A stretch of 64,000 bases of DNA from an uncultured Dorea sp. (GCA_910579925.1 CAJTVY010000010.1:36573-100572); one strand, 5' to 3'. Shown: positions 15,460 through 25,463, counted from the first letter of the stretch. The notes: a model not told the origin generated them from the letters alone. A program made the numbers and translations.

Positions 15460-16707
15460 ATGGAAAAACCATTAATTAGTGTAATAGTGCCGATTTACAT
15501 GATTGACCATTATGTGGGCATTTGCATAGAAAGCATTATCAATCAGACATATAAGAACCTTGAAATTATCCTTGTAGATGATGGCGGAAAAGATAGATGT
15601 CCGGAAATCTGTGACCTATATGCTTCCAAAGACAGCCGGATCAAGGTAATCCATAAGCCGAATGGTGGACTTGTGTCGGCCAGAAAAGCCGGTCTTCAGC
15701 AGTCTGATGGCGCTTACATCAGCTATGTCGATGGTGATGACTGGATCGGCCCCGGATTTATCGAAGGACTGTACACTGCGGCGGAGACGGGCAACGCCGA
15801 CATGGTGTGTGCCGGACAGACACGGGATTTGTTTTCAAAGTCGGAACATTTCACAAATGCTATTGCTCCGGGGATTTACGAAGGGGAACGCCTAAAGTGG
15901 CTTTGGCAGAATATGATTTCCTACGGCTTGTATTACCGTCCAGGAATCTCAACTTATGTGTGGAACAAGCTGTTTAAGAGGGAGGTTCTTCTCTCTTTGC
16001 AGTCAGCTGTAGATAACAGGCTTAGTATTGGTGAGGATGGCGCAGTTACTTATCCTGCACTTTTAAGTTGTTCTCGTGTGGCGGTGGTTGAGAATGTGGC
16101 TTACCACTATCGGCAACGAGAAGACTCCATGCTGAAGCAGAGTGCTGGCTATAGCTCTGAGGCTCAGAAACTCCGATATCTGTACAACTACATGATGAAA
16201 TGGGCATCGAGAACAGATCCAGAACTGAACATCAAATCGCAGGTAACTGATTATGTTCTTTCCATTGCACTGATGCGGTCGGGAGGGAGGCTTTTGCAGG
16301 ATGATTTCTCTACTTTTGATACTGCTTACTACGGAAAGGATGTCGTGATCTATAGCGCAGGGACCTTTGGTCAGCAACTTGTGAACCGATTCAACGAGAC
16401 CGGTCATTGTAATGTGGCCGCATGGATTGATGACGATTACTGGGAATATCGGAGGTGCTGTCTTGACGTTGATCCGGTCGAGTCCATAACGAGTTTGCCT
16501 TACGATTATGTTCTCATAGCCACAGTAGATGGGATGGTAGCGGAAACGGTAGAGAAAAGATTATTGGATCTTGGCGTAAGCAAAGAGAAGATACTAACAG
16601 TCACGGTTCCGGAGGTTAAGGTGCAGCTTGTAGACCGCTTCCTGGATGTTGACGTGATCAAGGCAGAAGAAGCAAAGAGAAAGCGTGAGGTATTGTCACA
16701 TGCATGA
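15460..16707 (+). CDS. GT2 glycosyltransferase with C-terminal Rossmann-like domain
   Basis: The N-terminal 220 residues are a GT-A family 2 domain: ISVIVPIYMIDHYVGICIES, LVDDGGKDRCPEI and the metal-binding VDGDDW. The last 130 residues begin VVIYSAGTFGQQLVNRF, a glycine-rich Rossmann-like strand, and read like the sugar-nucleotide-binding add-on seen on some capsule transferases. It would add a sugar to the lipid-linked intermediate. GGGGAGGAG precedes the ATG. Its end overlaps the next gene by 8 bases. Confidence 0.88.
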   Translation: MEKPLISVIVPIYMIDHYVGICIESIINQTYKNLEIILVDDGGKDRCPEICDLYASKDSRIKVIHKPNGGLVSARKAGLQQSDGAYISYVDGDDWIGPGFIEGLYTAAETGNADMVCAGQTRDLFSKSEHFTNAIAPGIYEGERLKWLWQNMISYGLYYRPGISTYVWNKLFKREVLLSLQSAVDNRLSIGEDGAVTYPALLSCSRVAVVENVAYHYRQREDSMLKQSAGYSSEAQKLRYLYNYMMKWASRTDPELNIKSQVTDYVLSIALMRSGGRLLQDDFSTFDTAYYGKDVVIYSAGTFGQQLVNRFNETGHCNVAAWIDDDYWEYRRCCLDVDPVESITSLPYDYVLIATVDGMVAETVEKRLLDLGVSKEKILTVTVPEVKVQLVDRFLDVDVIKAEEAKRKREVLSHA

Positions 16708-17455
16708 TTTCGCAACGAAAGTCCTGACAGCGAGAGGAACGAGTGTTTTCTCTGTTGGACAGGCGGGGTTCATCATTAAGAGCAGTAGCGGCCAACTGCT
16801 TGCGATTGACCTATACCTCTCTGAATGCGTAGAGAGAGTTGAAGGAAATTCTGGATTTAAGCGGTTACTGCCGAAAATTCTGGAGTCTGACGAATTGAAA
16901 TTTGATGTGGTGATTTGCACGCATCCCCATCTCGATCATTTTGATATTGATTCCGTACCTGAGATGATGGGCGGTGGCACAAAACTGTACGTTTCTGCGG
17001 ATTGCGAGAAGCTGGTGAAACAGCTTCAGATGGAGTATTACTCATCCGCCATAACTTATGTTGGTCCCGGAGACCATCATACAGTCGGAGACTTCGATAT
17101 CACCTTTGTCAACTGTGACCACGGAACAGGTGCACCTGATGCAGTAGGTGTTGTGGTAGAGGCAGACGGAAAGACAATCTATGAAGCAGGGGACACTTGC
17201 CTGCGGTTGGACCGGATAGAGGAAATTATTCAACCGCTGGATGTGCTGATTGCACCGATTAATGGTGCGTTCGGAAACCTGAATGAAGGGGACTGTTCGG
17301 TTCTTGCAGAAAATTTAAAACCAGCAATTACCGTTCCCTGCCATTATGGAATGTTTGCGTCCCATCACGGTGATGTTGGGAAGTTCTACGAAATTATGTC
17401 GTTGAAGAAGCTGCCTTTCCTGATTATGCAGCAGGGTGAGGAATACAAACTATAA
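16700..17455 (+). CDS. Metallo-beta-lactamase-fold hydrolase (UlaG-like)
   Basis: The roughly 251-residue protein has the metal-binding motif CTHPHLDHFD (HxHxDH variant). Further metal ligands lie in VNCDHGTGAPDAVG and EAGDTCL, plus PCHYGMF near the C-terminus. This resembles L-ascorbate-6-phosphate lactonase-type MBL proteins, but the substrate is unknown. I chose ATG 16700 over the in-frame GTG 16685, which lies deep in the previous gene. It forms a set with the ATP-grasp and SDR genes downstream that may build a small-molecule substituent of the glycan. Confidence 0.82.
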   Translation: MHDFATKVLTARGTSVFSVGQAGFIIKSSSGQLLAIDLYLSECVERVEGNSGFKRLLPKILESDELKFDVVICTHPHLDHFDIDSVPEMMGGGTKLYVSADCEKLVKQLQMEYYSSAITYVGPGDHHTVGDFDITFVNCDHGTGAPDAVGVVVEADGKTIYEAGDTCLRLDRIEEIIQPLDVLIAPINGAFGNLNEGDCSVLAENLKPAITVPCHYGMFASHHGDVGKFYEIMSLKKLPFLIMQQGEEYKL

Positions 17456-17486
17456 GAAACGCAGTGTGCGTAGAGAGGATAAGAAA

Positions 17487-18779
17487 ATGAAGAGCGAATT
17501 TGAAGGCAAGAAACTGTTGATCCTTGGTGGAAATCCTGAGACTATCCCGCTGGTTGAGATTGCAAATAGCTGGGGTATTAGGACTATTGTAGCATCAGCC
17601 CGTGATACTGATCCGGCGAAGGCTTATGCATGGAAAGCCTATACCTATGAAGGCCTGGATACTGGAGCTGTCATTAAGATTGCTGCAGAAGAGAAGGTAG
17701 ACGGCGTTCTGGTTGGCGTAGCCGATATCCTTGTCCCGATGTATTGCAAGGTTTGTGAAGCTCTTGATCTTCCTTGCTATGCCACGCAGGAGATTGTTGA
17801 TGTATTTGCCTTCAAAGATGTCTTCAAGGCTACCTGTGAGCGTTATGGAGTTCACGGTATTCCGGAGTTCTACCTTGACGCTGAGATGAAGAGAGAAGAT
17901 CTTGACAAGATTGTATATCCCGTCATGGTTAAGCCCGTGGACAACGGCGGTGGTGTAGGTATGACCGTTGCGTATAACGAGGAGGAACTGCGGAAGGGTG
18001 TAGAAGTTGCTCTTGAGAACAGCCATTCCAAACGGTTCATCGTTGAGCGGTATATGCAGTGTGATGATATGGGCATGTACTATACCTTCAAGGATGGTTA
18101 TTGCTCTGCATCCTGCATTTACGACCGCTATACCACAGACGAGCAGCCAGGACTGAGCCGTGTTTGCCTTGGCGGTACATATCCTTCCAAACACCTGGAT
18201 GAATACTTTGAGCGGATGCATCCGAATGCTCTCCGTCTCTTCAAGGAGATCGGTATCCAGAACGGTGTTCTAATGCTTTCCGGTTTCTATGAGAATGGCG
18301 AATTCTATGTATATGATACTGGCTTCCGTCTCCAGGGCGAAGCTCCGCATCTGCTTATGAAGGCAATTCATGGTTTTGATCAGCGCGAGATGCTTATCCG
18401 CTTTGCTCTGACTGGTTCCGAGGGTGATATTGATCTTAAGACTGAGGATGATACGAGACTACGCGGCAAGTGGGCGGCCACGCTCTGGTTTCTGCTGAAA
18501 GAAGGCAGGATTGATAAGACTATTGGCCTTGATGAGTTAGACAAGGATGAACGTGTTGTGGCAAATATCCAGCGTCTGCATGAAGGCGATACAGTCTTGC
18601 CTGAGTGGATTGGAAATGAGAAGCAGGTTCTTACCAGGATGTATCTCGTCTGCAACAGTAAGATGGAACTGGCGGATATGCTGAAGTATTACATGAACAC
18701 AGTCAAGGTTCTGGACGAGAACGGTAACAACATACTCCTTAAGGGATTTGATGTAAACAAGGCTTTGGAACTCCGGTGA
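17487..18779 (+). CDS. ATP-grasp domain protein
   Basis: The roughly 430-residue protein has a Rossmann-like N-terminus (KLLILGGNPETIPLVEIA). An ATP-grasp core follows (YPVMVKPVDNGGGVGMT, and FIVERYMQ before the metal-binding region). ATP-grasp enzymes join a carboxylate to an amine or thiol through an acyl-phosphate; the substrates here are not known. I chose ATG 17487, since AGAGAGGA lies 7 bases upstream and the longer frame overlaps the MBL gene. A second, unrelated ATP-grasp protein lies at 30620-31744. Confidence 0.83.
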   Translation: MKSEFEGKKLLILGGNPETIPLVEIANSWGIRTIVASARDTDPAKAYAWKAYTYEGLDTGAVIKIAAEEKVDGVLVGVADILVPMYCKVCEALDLPCYATQEIVDVFAFKDVFKATCERYGVHGIPEFYLDAEMKREDLDKIVYPVMVKPVDNGGGVGMTVAYNEEELRKGVEVALENSHSKRFIVERYMQCDDMGMYYTFKDGYCSASCIYDRYTTDEQPGLSRVCLGGTYPSKHLDEYFERMHPNALRLFKEIGIQNGVLMLSGFYENGEFYVYDTGFRLQGEAPHLLMKAIHGFDQREMLIRFALTGSEGDIDLKTEDDTRLRGKWAATLWFLLKEGRIDKTIGLDELDKDERVVANIQRLHEGDTVLPEWIGNEKQVLTRMYLVCNSKMELADMLKYYMNTVKVLDENGNNILLKGFDVNKALELR

Positions 18780-18821
18780 CCTCACCTGGAGATCGGACTG
18801 GTTGAAAGGAAGGGCACGAGG

Positions 18822-19592
18822 ATGGAATTTGAGCGGTTAAAAGATAAGGTAATTGTAATATCTGGCGGTACGAAAGGTGTTGGACGCGCTTTTGCAGAAG
18901 TCGCAGGACGAGAAGGTGCTAAGGTTGTTATCGGTGGCCGCGATGAGAAGGCGGGAAAGGAAGCAGTTAGGAATATCAGAACATTTGGCTCTGATGGTAT
19001 TTTCGTTCACACTGATTTATTGAAGGTGGATGACTGTAAGAACCTGTTTGATGCTGGTTATGAGAAATTCGGTAAGATTGATGGATTCTTCAACTATGCC
19101 GGTGTGACGCCGGTGAGTCCTCTCGACAGCTGTGACGAGGAAACCTTTGATTGGGTAACGAGTGTCAACCACAAAGCTGCTTTCTTCTGCTGTCAGAGTG
19201 CTGTGAAGTATATGCGCATGAATGGCGGAGGATCTATTGTCCTCACCGGCTCTGCTCATGCCTGGGGTGGTCAGAAGGATCGCGCTGCGTATGCGATGAC
19301 AAAGGGCGTTTTAAGAATCCTCAATGAACACATTGCTCATCAATACGCAACTGAGCAGATCCGCTGCAACTACCTGACCCTTGGCTGGACGCCAACAGAG
19401 GGTGAGGTCAGCCTGCGAATCAGTCAAGGTGAGAGCGAGGCAGAACTGAGAAAGCGTGCTGGAGAAATTCTTCCGATGGGCCGTATGTGCGAACGCAACG
19501 ACTATATGGAAGCGTTGATTTACCTAATGTCGGATGCTTCGGCAATGATGACCGGATCAACATTCAGACTGACAGCTGGGGAGTATATATAA
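18822..19592 (+). CDS. Short-chain dehydrogenase/reductase
   Basis: The 256-residue classical SDR has the cofactor loop ISGGTKGVGRAFAE, NYAG after strand four, catalytic Ser in VLTGSAHAWGG and YAMTK (YxxxK). The terminal LMSDASAMMTGSTFRLTAG is typical of the FabG-like group. The substrate is unknown; the neighbours suggest oxidation or reduction of a glycan building block or its substituent. The next gene starts one base after its stop. Confidence 0.88.
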   Translation: MEFERLKDKVIVISGGTKGVGRAFAEVAGREGAKVVIGGRDEKAGKEAVRNIRTFGSDGIFVHTDLLKVDDCKNLFDAGYEKFGKIDGFFNYAGVTPVSPLDSCDEETFDWVTSVNHKAAFFCCQSAVKYMRMNGGGSIVLTGSAHAWGGQKDRAAYAMTKGVLRILNEHIAHQYATEQIRCNYLTLGWTPTEGEVSLRISQGESEAELRKRAGEILPMGRMCERNDYMEALIYLMSDASAMMTGSTFRLTAGEYI

Positions 19593-19593
19593 G

Positions 19594-20184
19594 ATGGATA
19601 TGAGAAGGCTATGGAGGACATTCAGACTTTGGACAAGTAAAGATAGAAGCGAGTATATAAGAAGATCTCATATATTTGCTTCATTTGGAGAACACAGTAC
19701 TATGTCTTCACGGAAAATACCCCTTTACCCGGAGCTGATTAGCATCGGAAATAATGTGAGGCTTGCGGCAAACGTTAGTTTGGTTTCCCATGATATGATT
19801 CATGCAATGTTGAATAATATACCTCGAAATCCCACGGAAGGGGGTACAACTTATCGTGAATACATGGGCTGCATTAGGATTGACAATCATGTATTTGTAG
19901 GAGCCAACAGCACAATTCTTGCGGACGTTCATATTGGAAGTGACGTAATTATTGGTGCCGGTACGCTGGTAACAAAGGATTTAGAAGGCGGGTTTGTCTA
20001 TGCCGGTGTACCGGCAAAAAAGATATGTTCATTTGATGAGTTTGTTGAAAAGAGAAAGTCTTTAGTGAACTATCCTGATACTTATTCGAGAAATGGCGAT
20101 TCAGTTGAAGCCGATCTTGCTAAATGGTTGTGGAACGACTTCAATGCAAGAAGGAAACAGAAAGGAGATAGGGCACTTTTATGA
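19594..20184 (+). CDS. Left-handed beta-helix (hexapeptide) O-acetyltransferase
   Basis: The 196-residue protein contains isoleucine-patch hexapeptide repeats (IGNNVRLAANVSLVSHD, DNHVFVGANSTILADVHIGS, VIIGAGTLVTKDL) and ends the coil with YAGVPAKKI. It resembles maltose/galactoside acetyltransferases that acetylate a sugar hydroxyl using acetyl-CoA. It overlaps the licD gene by 4 bases, so the two are probably translated together. Confidence 0.87.
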   Translation: MDMRRLWRTFRLWTSKDRSEYIRRSHIFASFGEHSTMSSRKIPLYPELISIGNNVRLAANVSLVSHDMIHAMLNNIPRNPTEGGTTYREYMGCIRIDNHVFVGANSTILADVHIGSDVIIGAGTLVTKDLEGGFVYAGVPAKKICSFDEFVEKRKSLVNYPDTYSRNGDSVEADLAKWLWNDFNARRKQKGDRALL

Positions 20185-21077
20185 AATCTATTGACATTGA
20201 AGCCTTGCATGCTAAACAATACGAAATATTGCTTGAGTTTGACAGGGTATGTAAAAAATACGGTCTCACATATTTCCTTGCCTATGGAACCTTGTTGGGT
20301 GCGATACGCCATAAAGGCTTTATTCCGTGGGATGATGACATTGATACTTTAATGCCCTATCAAGATTATGTGAAATTGAATGAGATTCCAAAGAGCGAAT
20401 GGAAGCACCCCTTCTTTCTCCAAAATAGTGAAACAGATAAGAATTATTCTCTATGCTTTTCAAAGATTAGAAACTCGCATACTACTCTAATTACGAAGGA
20501 ACTTGCACATTTAGACATCAATCAAGGGGTAGATATTGACATATATCCACTGCTAAATCTTGCTGATGATGCGAGTGATAGGAATAAGCAATATTTTCAT
20601 ACAAAGGCCTACATGCTGCTACAGGTTAATGAGCCTCCTGTTAATCACGGACGAGTATATTATTTTGCCGGGAAAGCGCTGCTGACGCTTATTCCACGAG
20701 GTCTTAAGAGCATATTAAAAGATCGATATTTATCGAAAATCACGCAATACAATAATACTCAAAATTGCTATGTGTTGAATGGGAATCTTGAAGTCATGAA
20801 ACAAGTTTTATCCTCAAAATGGTTTACGAGAATGGTGGACGAACAATTTGAAAATAAAGAATTTCCCATTCCTAATGGAGCCGTAGAGTGGCTGAGAACG
20901 CGATTTGGTGAAAAATATATGGAATTGCCACCGGAAGAAAAGCGAGGATTTAAACTTAGCACTTTCGTAAGAATTGATTTAGATCATCCATACACCATAT
21001 ATCGAGGAATTGATTACTATAATAATTCAAAGAGGCGAAAGGTAGAAAACAATAGGTGGGTTGGCAAGGATGGATAA
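20181..21077 (+). CDS. LicD-family phosphotransferase
   Basis: The 298-residue protein has the LicD/fukutin nucleotidyltransferase-fold signature YGTLLGAIRHKGFIPWDDDID, including the acidic metal-binding DDD. LicD proteins transfer phosphocholine, or other phospho-alcohols, from a CDP-linked donor to cell-surface glycans. The TagD-like cytidylyltransferase 75 bases downstream could supply such a CDP donor. GC content drops from here through the flippase gene, consistent with a mosaic origin. Confidence 0.9.
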   Translation: MKSIDIEALHAKQYEILLEFDRVCKKYGLTYFLAYGTLLGAIRHKGFIPWDDDIDTLMPYQDYVKLNEIPKSEWKHPFFLQNSETDKNYSLCFSKIRNSHTTLITKELAHLDINQGVDIDIYPLLNLADDASDRNKQYFHTKAYMLLQVNEPPVNHGRVYYFAGKALLTLIPRGLKSILKDRYLSKITQYNNTQNCYVLNGNLEVMKQVLSSKWFTRMVDEQFENKEFPIPNGAVEWLRTRFGEKYMELPPEEKRGFKLSTFVRIDLDHPYTIYRGIDYYNNSKRRKVENNRWVGKDG

Positions 21078-21151
21078 CGGCATATTTGATATAAATTATG
21101 AAAATTCGGTAGTAAAAAAACGCTGCAATACGTGCAAAAGGAGATCAGAGT

Positions 21152-21604
21152 ATGAAAAGAGTAATCACATATGGAACATTCGACCTGCTTCATTATGGTC
21201 ATATAAATCTATTGAGAAGAGCAAAAGTTCTCGGTGATTATCTGATTGTAGTTATCTCATCTGATGAGTTTAACTGGAATGAAAAGCACAAGAAATGCTA
21301 CTTTACATATGAGCAGAGGAAGGCTCTTGTAGAGGCGATACGATATGTCGACCTTGTCATACCCGAGGAGAGCTGGCAACAAAAGCGTACAGATATGCAC
21401 GAATACCATGTAGACACATTCGTCATGGGTGATGACTGGCAGGGGAAGTTTGACTTCCTGAAAGAAGAAGGAGTGGAGGTTGTATATCTTCCACGAACAC
21501 CGGAGATTAGCAGCTCTCAGATTAAGAAAGATTTGTATGATGCCAACGCCGTGGACGGAGCGGGCAAAGCAAGTCATGATGATATAAATACAGATCCACA
21601 GTAA
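21152..21604 (+). CDS. TagD-like cytidylyltransferase (glycerol-3-phosphate cytidylyltransferase family)
   Basis: The 150-residue protein begins RVITYGTFDLLHYGHINLLR, with the HxGH motif of the nucleotidyltransferase superfamily. It also has FVMGDDW and ISSSQIKKDL (ISSTxI-like). Family members make CDP-glycerol from CTP and glycerol-3-phosphate. Next to LicD it may provide the donor for a phospho-alcohol decoration; the exact alcohol cannot be read from the sequence. AAAGGAG precedes the ATG. Confidence 0.87.
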   Translation: MKRVITYGTFDLLHYGHINLLRRAKVLGDYLIVVISSDEFNWNEKHKKCYFTYEQRKALVEAIRYVDLVIPEESWQQKRTDMHEYHVDTFVMGDDWQGKFDFLKEEGVEVVYLPRTPEISSSQIKKDLYDANAVDGAGKASHDDINTDPQ

Positions 21605-21643
21605 GCAATTTGTGGAGATAGCTATGAAAGGCATAATAAGTTA

Positions 21644-22786
21644 ATGAGAATTGATGTTGGGAAATTACTACTCTTAATAGCAATAATTTGTTCTATACTT
21701 CCAGGTATTATACCGGAAGTAGTTCTGTGGGCGTGTTTAACGATTAGTGCATACATATATAGAAATACGATACCGTCCATAATTGGGAAAAGTAGTTATC
21801 GTAGATTGTTAGTTGTCGTCATAATGTTTGTATTACTATTCTCGTTGCAGCTTCGGCATGGCTTATTGCAATCAGATGAAAAATTTAGATTATTTGGTTT
21901 AACCAAATGTATAATAGCACCATATATTATAGGCATATCTTTTTTCTCCATTTGTAAAGAGCGGTTTGTTTTGAAAACTGTGGCGATTATAACCGCACTT
22001 TTCAGCATTGTATATATGATAGCGATTATTCTTTCCCGAAATCCAGACGCAGTTAGTTACCAGTTGGGTTCAGTAAATGGTGTTACGGGAGTTGACTTAG
22101 TTGTGCTGCCGGCAGTTGTCTATAGCAGTCAAGATCAATCAAATATAAAGGGCTCAAGTCCATTTTGGAGGTATTCCTATTACACTATTGTGACTGCGCT
22201 TGTCATATTAAGCAGCTCTTTTACAGCAACAATAGTGTTTGCACTGCAAGTTATTGCTTATATCATGTATTATTTTATTGGGGAGAGAATGAATAAGGCC
22301 ATAAAAAGATTCTTATTGTTATTATTGCTTGTCATAATGGCGCTGTCTATATGTATAGCCACAGGGAATATATATATTGATCCCTGGGAATTGCGCACCA
22401 GGGTGGGAATATGGAACAATAGTTACAATCAGTTTATGGCTGGAGATCGATTTTGCCGGTTATTTGGTACTGGAAATGATATTGTACAGATGATGGCAAA
22501 CCGACAGGAAGCACATAACGTGTTTTTGGAAGTTCTATTAATATATGGAATTGTTGGCCTGGTCATCTTTACCGTGTGTTCTTATTTTTCGACTCGGAGA
22601 ATCATTCAATTATCAAGGGGAGAATCGAAAAGCATATATATATCAATCGTTTCTTACATAATAATAATAAGTCTGCACCCCTTTTATACAGGCCTTTTCT
22701 TATTTCAAATATTGAGCATTACAATAATATTATACCAAGCTGTTTGTAAAACACATATTAGTAACAGACAGATTTCATTACAGTAG
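21644..22786 (+). CDS. Wzy-like O-antigen polymerase/ligase family membrane protein
   Basis: The 380-residue protein is strongly hydrophobic, with about ten predicted membrane helices. A longer loop contains WELRTRVGIWNNSYNQF and the downstream TGNDIV...NRQEAHNVFLEVLLIYG. This loop arrangement, with HN near FLE, is characteristic of O-antigen ligase/polymerase proteins. It would join flipped repeat units on the outer face of the membrane. No clear Shine-Dalgarno is seen before ATG 21644. The DNA is AT-rich like its neighbours. Confidence 0.8.
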   Translation: MRIDVGKLLLLIAIICSILPGIIPEVVLWACLTISAYIYRNTIPSIIGKSSYRRLLVVVIMFVLLFSLQLRHGLLQSDEKFRLFGLTKCIIAPYIIGISFFSICKERFVLKTVAIITALFSIVYMIAIILSRNPDAVSYQLGSVNGVTGVDLVVLPAVVYSSQDQSNIKGSSPFWRYSYYTIVTALVILSSSFTATIVFALQVIAYIMYYFIGERMNKAIKRFLLLLLLVIMALSICIATGNIYIDPWELRTRVGIWNNSYNQFMAGDRFCRLFGTGNDIVQMMANRQEAHNVFLEVLLIYGIVGLVIFTVCSYFSTRRIIQLSRGESKSIYISIVSYIIIISLHPFYTGLFLFQILSITIILYQAVCKTHISNRQISLQ

Positions 22787-22816
22787 TGTTTATCATGTTA
22801 AAGGAGTCTTTACAGA

Positions 22817-23983
22817 ATGTTTGATATCAGAAAACTCAGTGGTTCAAAAAAAATACGAACAGATTGGAATATGGACATGAAATTACTGAGTTCTTTTCCA
22901 GAACCAAAGGATGATGTGGACAGAGCATTTTTTCAATTTAGGGCTAGAAATGCAGACAAGCCATTAAGAGAATTACTAATAAAGAATATAGTCTCTTTAT
23001 TTGCTATTCCTGTTTTCATTGTTGCCGGTATTATCAATGAACTGTTATGTACAAAAAGCAGGCATCACCCAGACGCTGTTTTTCTGCAGATTGATAGTGC
23101 AAATGGTAACATTTATCCATATGAGGATTTCTTTCCAGAAGAAATTGAAAAGGAGTATCCCGATTTAGTCCATTTACATAAAACGAGTTTTCCAAGTTTA
23201 TCCAGTGTTGTTATGGGGGGAGAGCCATTAAGAATTTGGACTAAAAGTGTAATAAGGCATCCAGTGAATTGTTATTATAACTTGCTTGTGTTAGTCCATC
23301 TACTTTCGATTAATGGAGTAATAAAGGAATTTAACCCAAAGGCAATAATTAATTATAGAACTGAAGAAGATTCGACTTCAAGTCTCTGCACATTGCTTTG
23401 CGAGACAACAGGCAGAGAATATATATGTTTTATGCATGGAGATTACACATTGGATATCAATGCTTGTTTTTTTAGATTTTCTAAATATTACATTTTTGAC
23501 GAACGGTATAAAAATTTATTCAAAGCATCCAGGTGTGGGGATATGAAATATATAGTATACGCTCCGCCGGGATTTAAGACTTTCAAAGTTAAAGATGATC
23601 CGGCATTCGATTATACTTACTACTTTGATGGACTGCACGACAATATAGATAGTGTTGTTAATTGTTTGATACAACTAAGCGAAAGAGGTTTTAGATGTAC
23701 GGCTCGTCCCCATCCACGTTTCTCAAATGTGAAGAGAATCAGAGAGTTATTTCAAAATTCAGGATTGGAATTACAAAATAATCTAACGATAGGCATTAAG
23801 GATTCCATTGAAAATACAAAATGCGCTATTGGTATTGCGTCTACAACATTATCCCAGGCATATTACGCAGGGTGTACAATAGTTATAGATGATATGGCTA
23901 ATATAAATCTCTATAATGAACTAAAAAAGAAGCACTCAATAAGTTTGGAAAGGCCTCATTTACTGTTATCCAATATTATTTAA
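22817..23983 (+). CDS. Unrecognised cluster protein, possibly a GT-B-type glycosyltransferase
   Basis: I cannot place this 388-residue protein in a family. It has one hydrophobic stretch near residue 55 (IVSLFAIPVFIVAGIINELL). A later part recalls GT-B or polysialyltransferase-like capsule enzymes: ICFMHGDYTLD, CTARPHPRFSNVKRI and CAIGIASTTLSQAYYAG, where a basic-His motif and a Ser/Thr-rich loop precede the last helices. In this cluster it could be the transferase that adds the nonulosonic acid, but nothing in the sequence proves this. It lies between Wzy and Wzx. Confidence 0.6.
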   Translation: MFDIRKLSGSKKIRTDWNMDMKLLSSFPEPKDDVDRAFFQFRARNADKPLRELLIKNIVSLFAIPVFIVAGIINELLCTKSRHHPDAVFLQIDSANGNIYPYEDFFPEEIEKEYPDLVHLHKTSFPSLSSVVMGGEPLRIWTKSVIRHPVNCYYNLLVLVHLLSINGVIKEFNPKAIINYRTEEDSTSSLCTLLCETTGREYICFMHGDYTLDINACFFRFSKYYIFDERYKNLFKASRCGDMKYIVYAPPGFKTFKVKDDPAFDYTYYFDGLHDNIDSVVNCLIQLSERGFRCTARPHPRFSNVKRIRELFQNSGLELQNNLTIGIKDSIENTKCAIGIASTTLSQAYYAGCTIVIDDMANINLYNELKKKHSISLERPHLLLSNII

Positions 23984-24080
23984 TACGGGCAATTAAGGAC
24001 CTGATCAGTAGGTATAGAAATAAAACAGCAAACTTGGAGCAAGTAAGAGATTCATTCATTTAAATAGGCGGAGAACAGAG

Positions 24081-25463
24081 ATGAGCAGAAATAGAATAAC
24101 AGTATTGAATATTTCGAGTACTATCATATTACAGGGTCTGGCCTTTGTATCAGGTCCGATCTTTTCTAATGTGCTTGGCACAAATAATTATGGGATTGCT
24201 GCTGTATATCTCACCTGGGTTCAGCTTGCGTCAACTATTTTTTCTCTACAAGCTGTGGGAATGCTTGCTGTTGCAAGAGTCAACTATCCTGTCGAAGACC
24301 AAGAAAAGTATCAATCAAGTGTATTTAGTTTAGCTACTATAGCATATCTGGCATTTTCATTATTTACTATTTCGATTTTACTAATAGCTTCAAAATGGTT
24401 TGATATCAATATTTATATGGTTTGCCTGGGTTTGGCGCAAGGATGGGGACTATATTGCGTAACTGCAATGAATGGAAAATTTTCATATGAGTTTAAGGCT
24501 GGACGCAATTTTGTTCTTTCAGTATCGACCTCTGCTTTGACTATAGGTGTATCTATAATTCTTATCAACTTGTTTCCAAAACAAAGCAATTATTGGGGGA
24601 GAATTATAGGTCAGTCTAGTGTCTACACCGTTATTGGAATTATTCTGCTAATATACATAATTTCTAAAGGAAAAACTATATATAATAGGGATTACTGGCA
24701 GTTTACACTGCCGCTTACAATACCTACGATCTTTCATCTCTTAGCTTACATCGTATTGAATCAAAGTGACAAGGTCATGCTTCAGAAGATTGTTAGTAAT
24801 TCTTCTGCAGGAATATATGCCCTGGCTTGTGCTTTTTCTAACTTGTTGATATCTATATACTATGCGTTTAATAATAGCTGGGTGCCATACTACTATGAAT
24901 ATACTCGATTAGACAAGATAGATAAGATAAAAAAACACTCAAACAACTATATTGAGCTATTTACGGTTTTGACAGTTGGCTTCATTTTTTTGTCAAGAGA
25001 AGTATTCCACTTCTATGCACAAGAGAGTTTTTGGGGAGGAACAGACTTAATCCCACTGTTCTGTATAGGTAACTACTTTGTGTTTTTGTATAGTTTTCCT
25101 GTAAATTTTGAATTCTATAATAAAAAAACAAAGATGATTGCTGTTGGAACATCTCTTGCTGCACTTGCAAATATTGTATTTAACTATGTTTTAATTAATA
25201 TCCTTGGTATTTCCGGAGCAGTAATAGCTACCGCCTTGTCGCATGGTCTGCAGTTTGGATTCCATCTGATATCTGCACGACGAATAAAAGAAATAGACTA
25301 TCCTTTTGAAATTAAACAATTTATTCCGGGGTTTGTATTTGTTTGTTTAGCATGCGGTGTTTATTATTGTACAAAAGATTACTGGTATGTTCGATGGGGT
25401 ATAGGGGCTGTGTTGGGTGTTTATATTATTATTAAAATCCTAAAACGAAAAGAGATATTTTAA
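24081..25463 (+). CDS. Oligosaccharide flippase, Wzx/MVF type
   Basis: The 460-residue protein has about 12 to 14 hydrophobic helices throughout. Its N-terminal ISSTIILQGLAFVSGPIFSN is typical of polysaccharide biosynthesis flippases, as is the central HLLAYIVLNQSDKVMLQKIV (helix 7 region with LNQSDK). It would translocate the undecaprenyl-linked repeat unit of glycan A across the membrane. The reading frame is intact. A separate flippase serves cluster B at 46226. Confidence 0.88.
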   Translation: MSRNRITVLNISSTIILQGLAFVSGPIFSNVLGTNNYGIAAVYLTWVQLASTIFSLQAVGMLAVARVNYPVEDQEKYQSSVFSLATIAYLAFSLFTISILLIASKWFDINIYMVCLGLAQGWGLYCVTAMNGKFSYEFKAGRNFVLSVSTSALTIGVSIILINLFPKQSNYWGRIIGQSSVYTVIGIILLIYIISKGKTIYNRDYWQFTLPLTIPTIFHLLAYIVLNQSDKVMLQKIVSNSSAGIYALACAFSNLLISIYYAFNNSWVPYYYEYTRLDKIDKIKKHSNNYIELFTVLTVGFIFLSREVFHFYAQESFWGGTDLIPLFCIGNYFVFLYSFPVNFEFYNKKTKMIAVGTSLAALANIVFNYVLINILGISGAVIATALSHGLQFGFHLISARRIKEIDYPFEIKQFIPGFVFVCLACGVYYCTKDYWYVRWGIGAVLGVYIIIKILKRKEIF

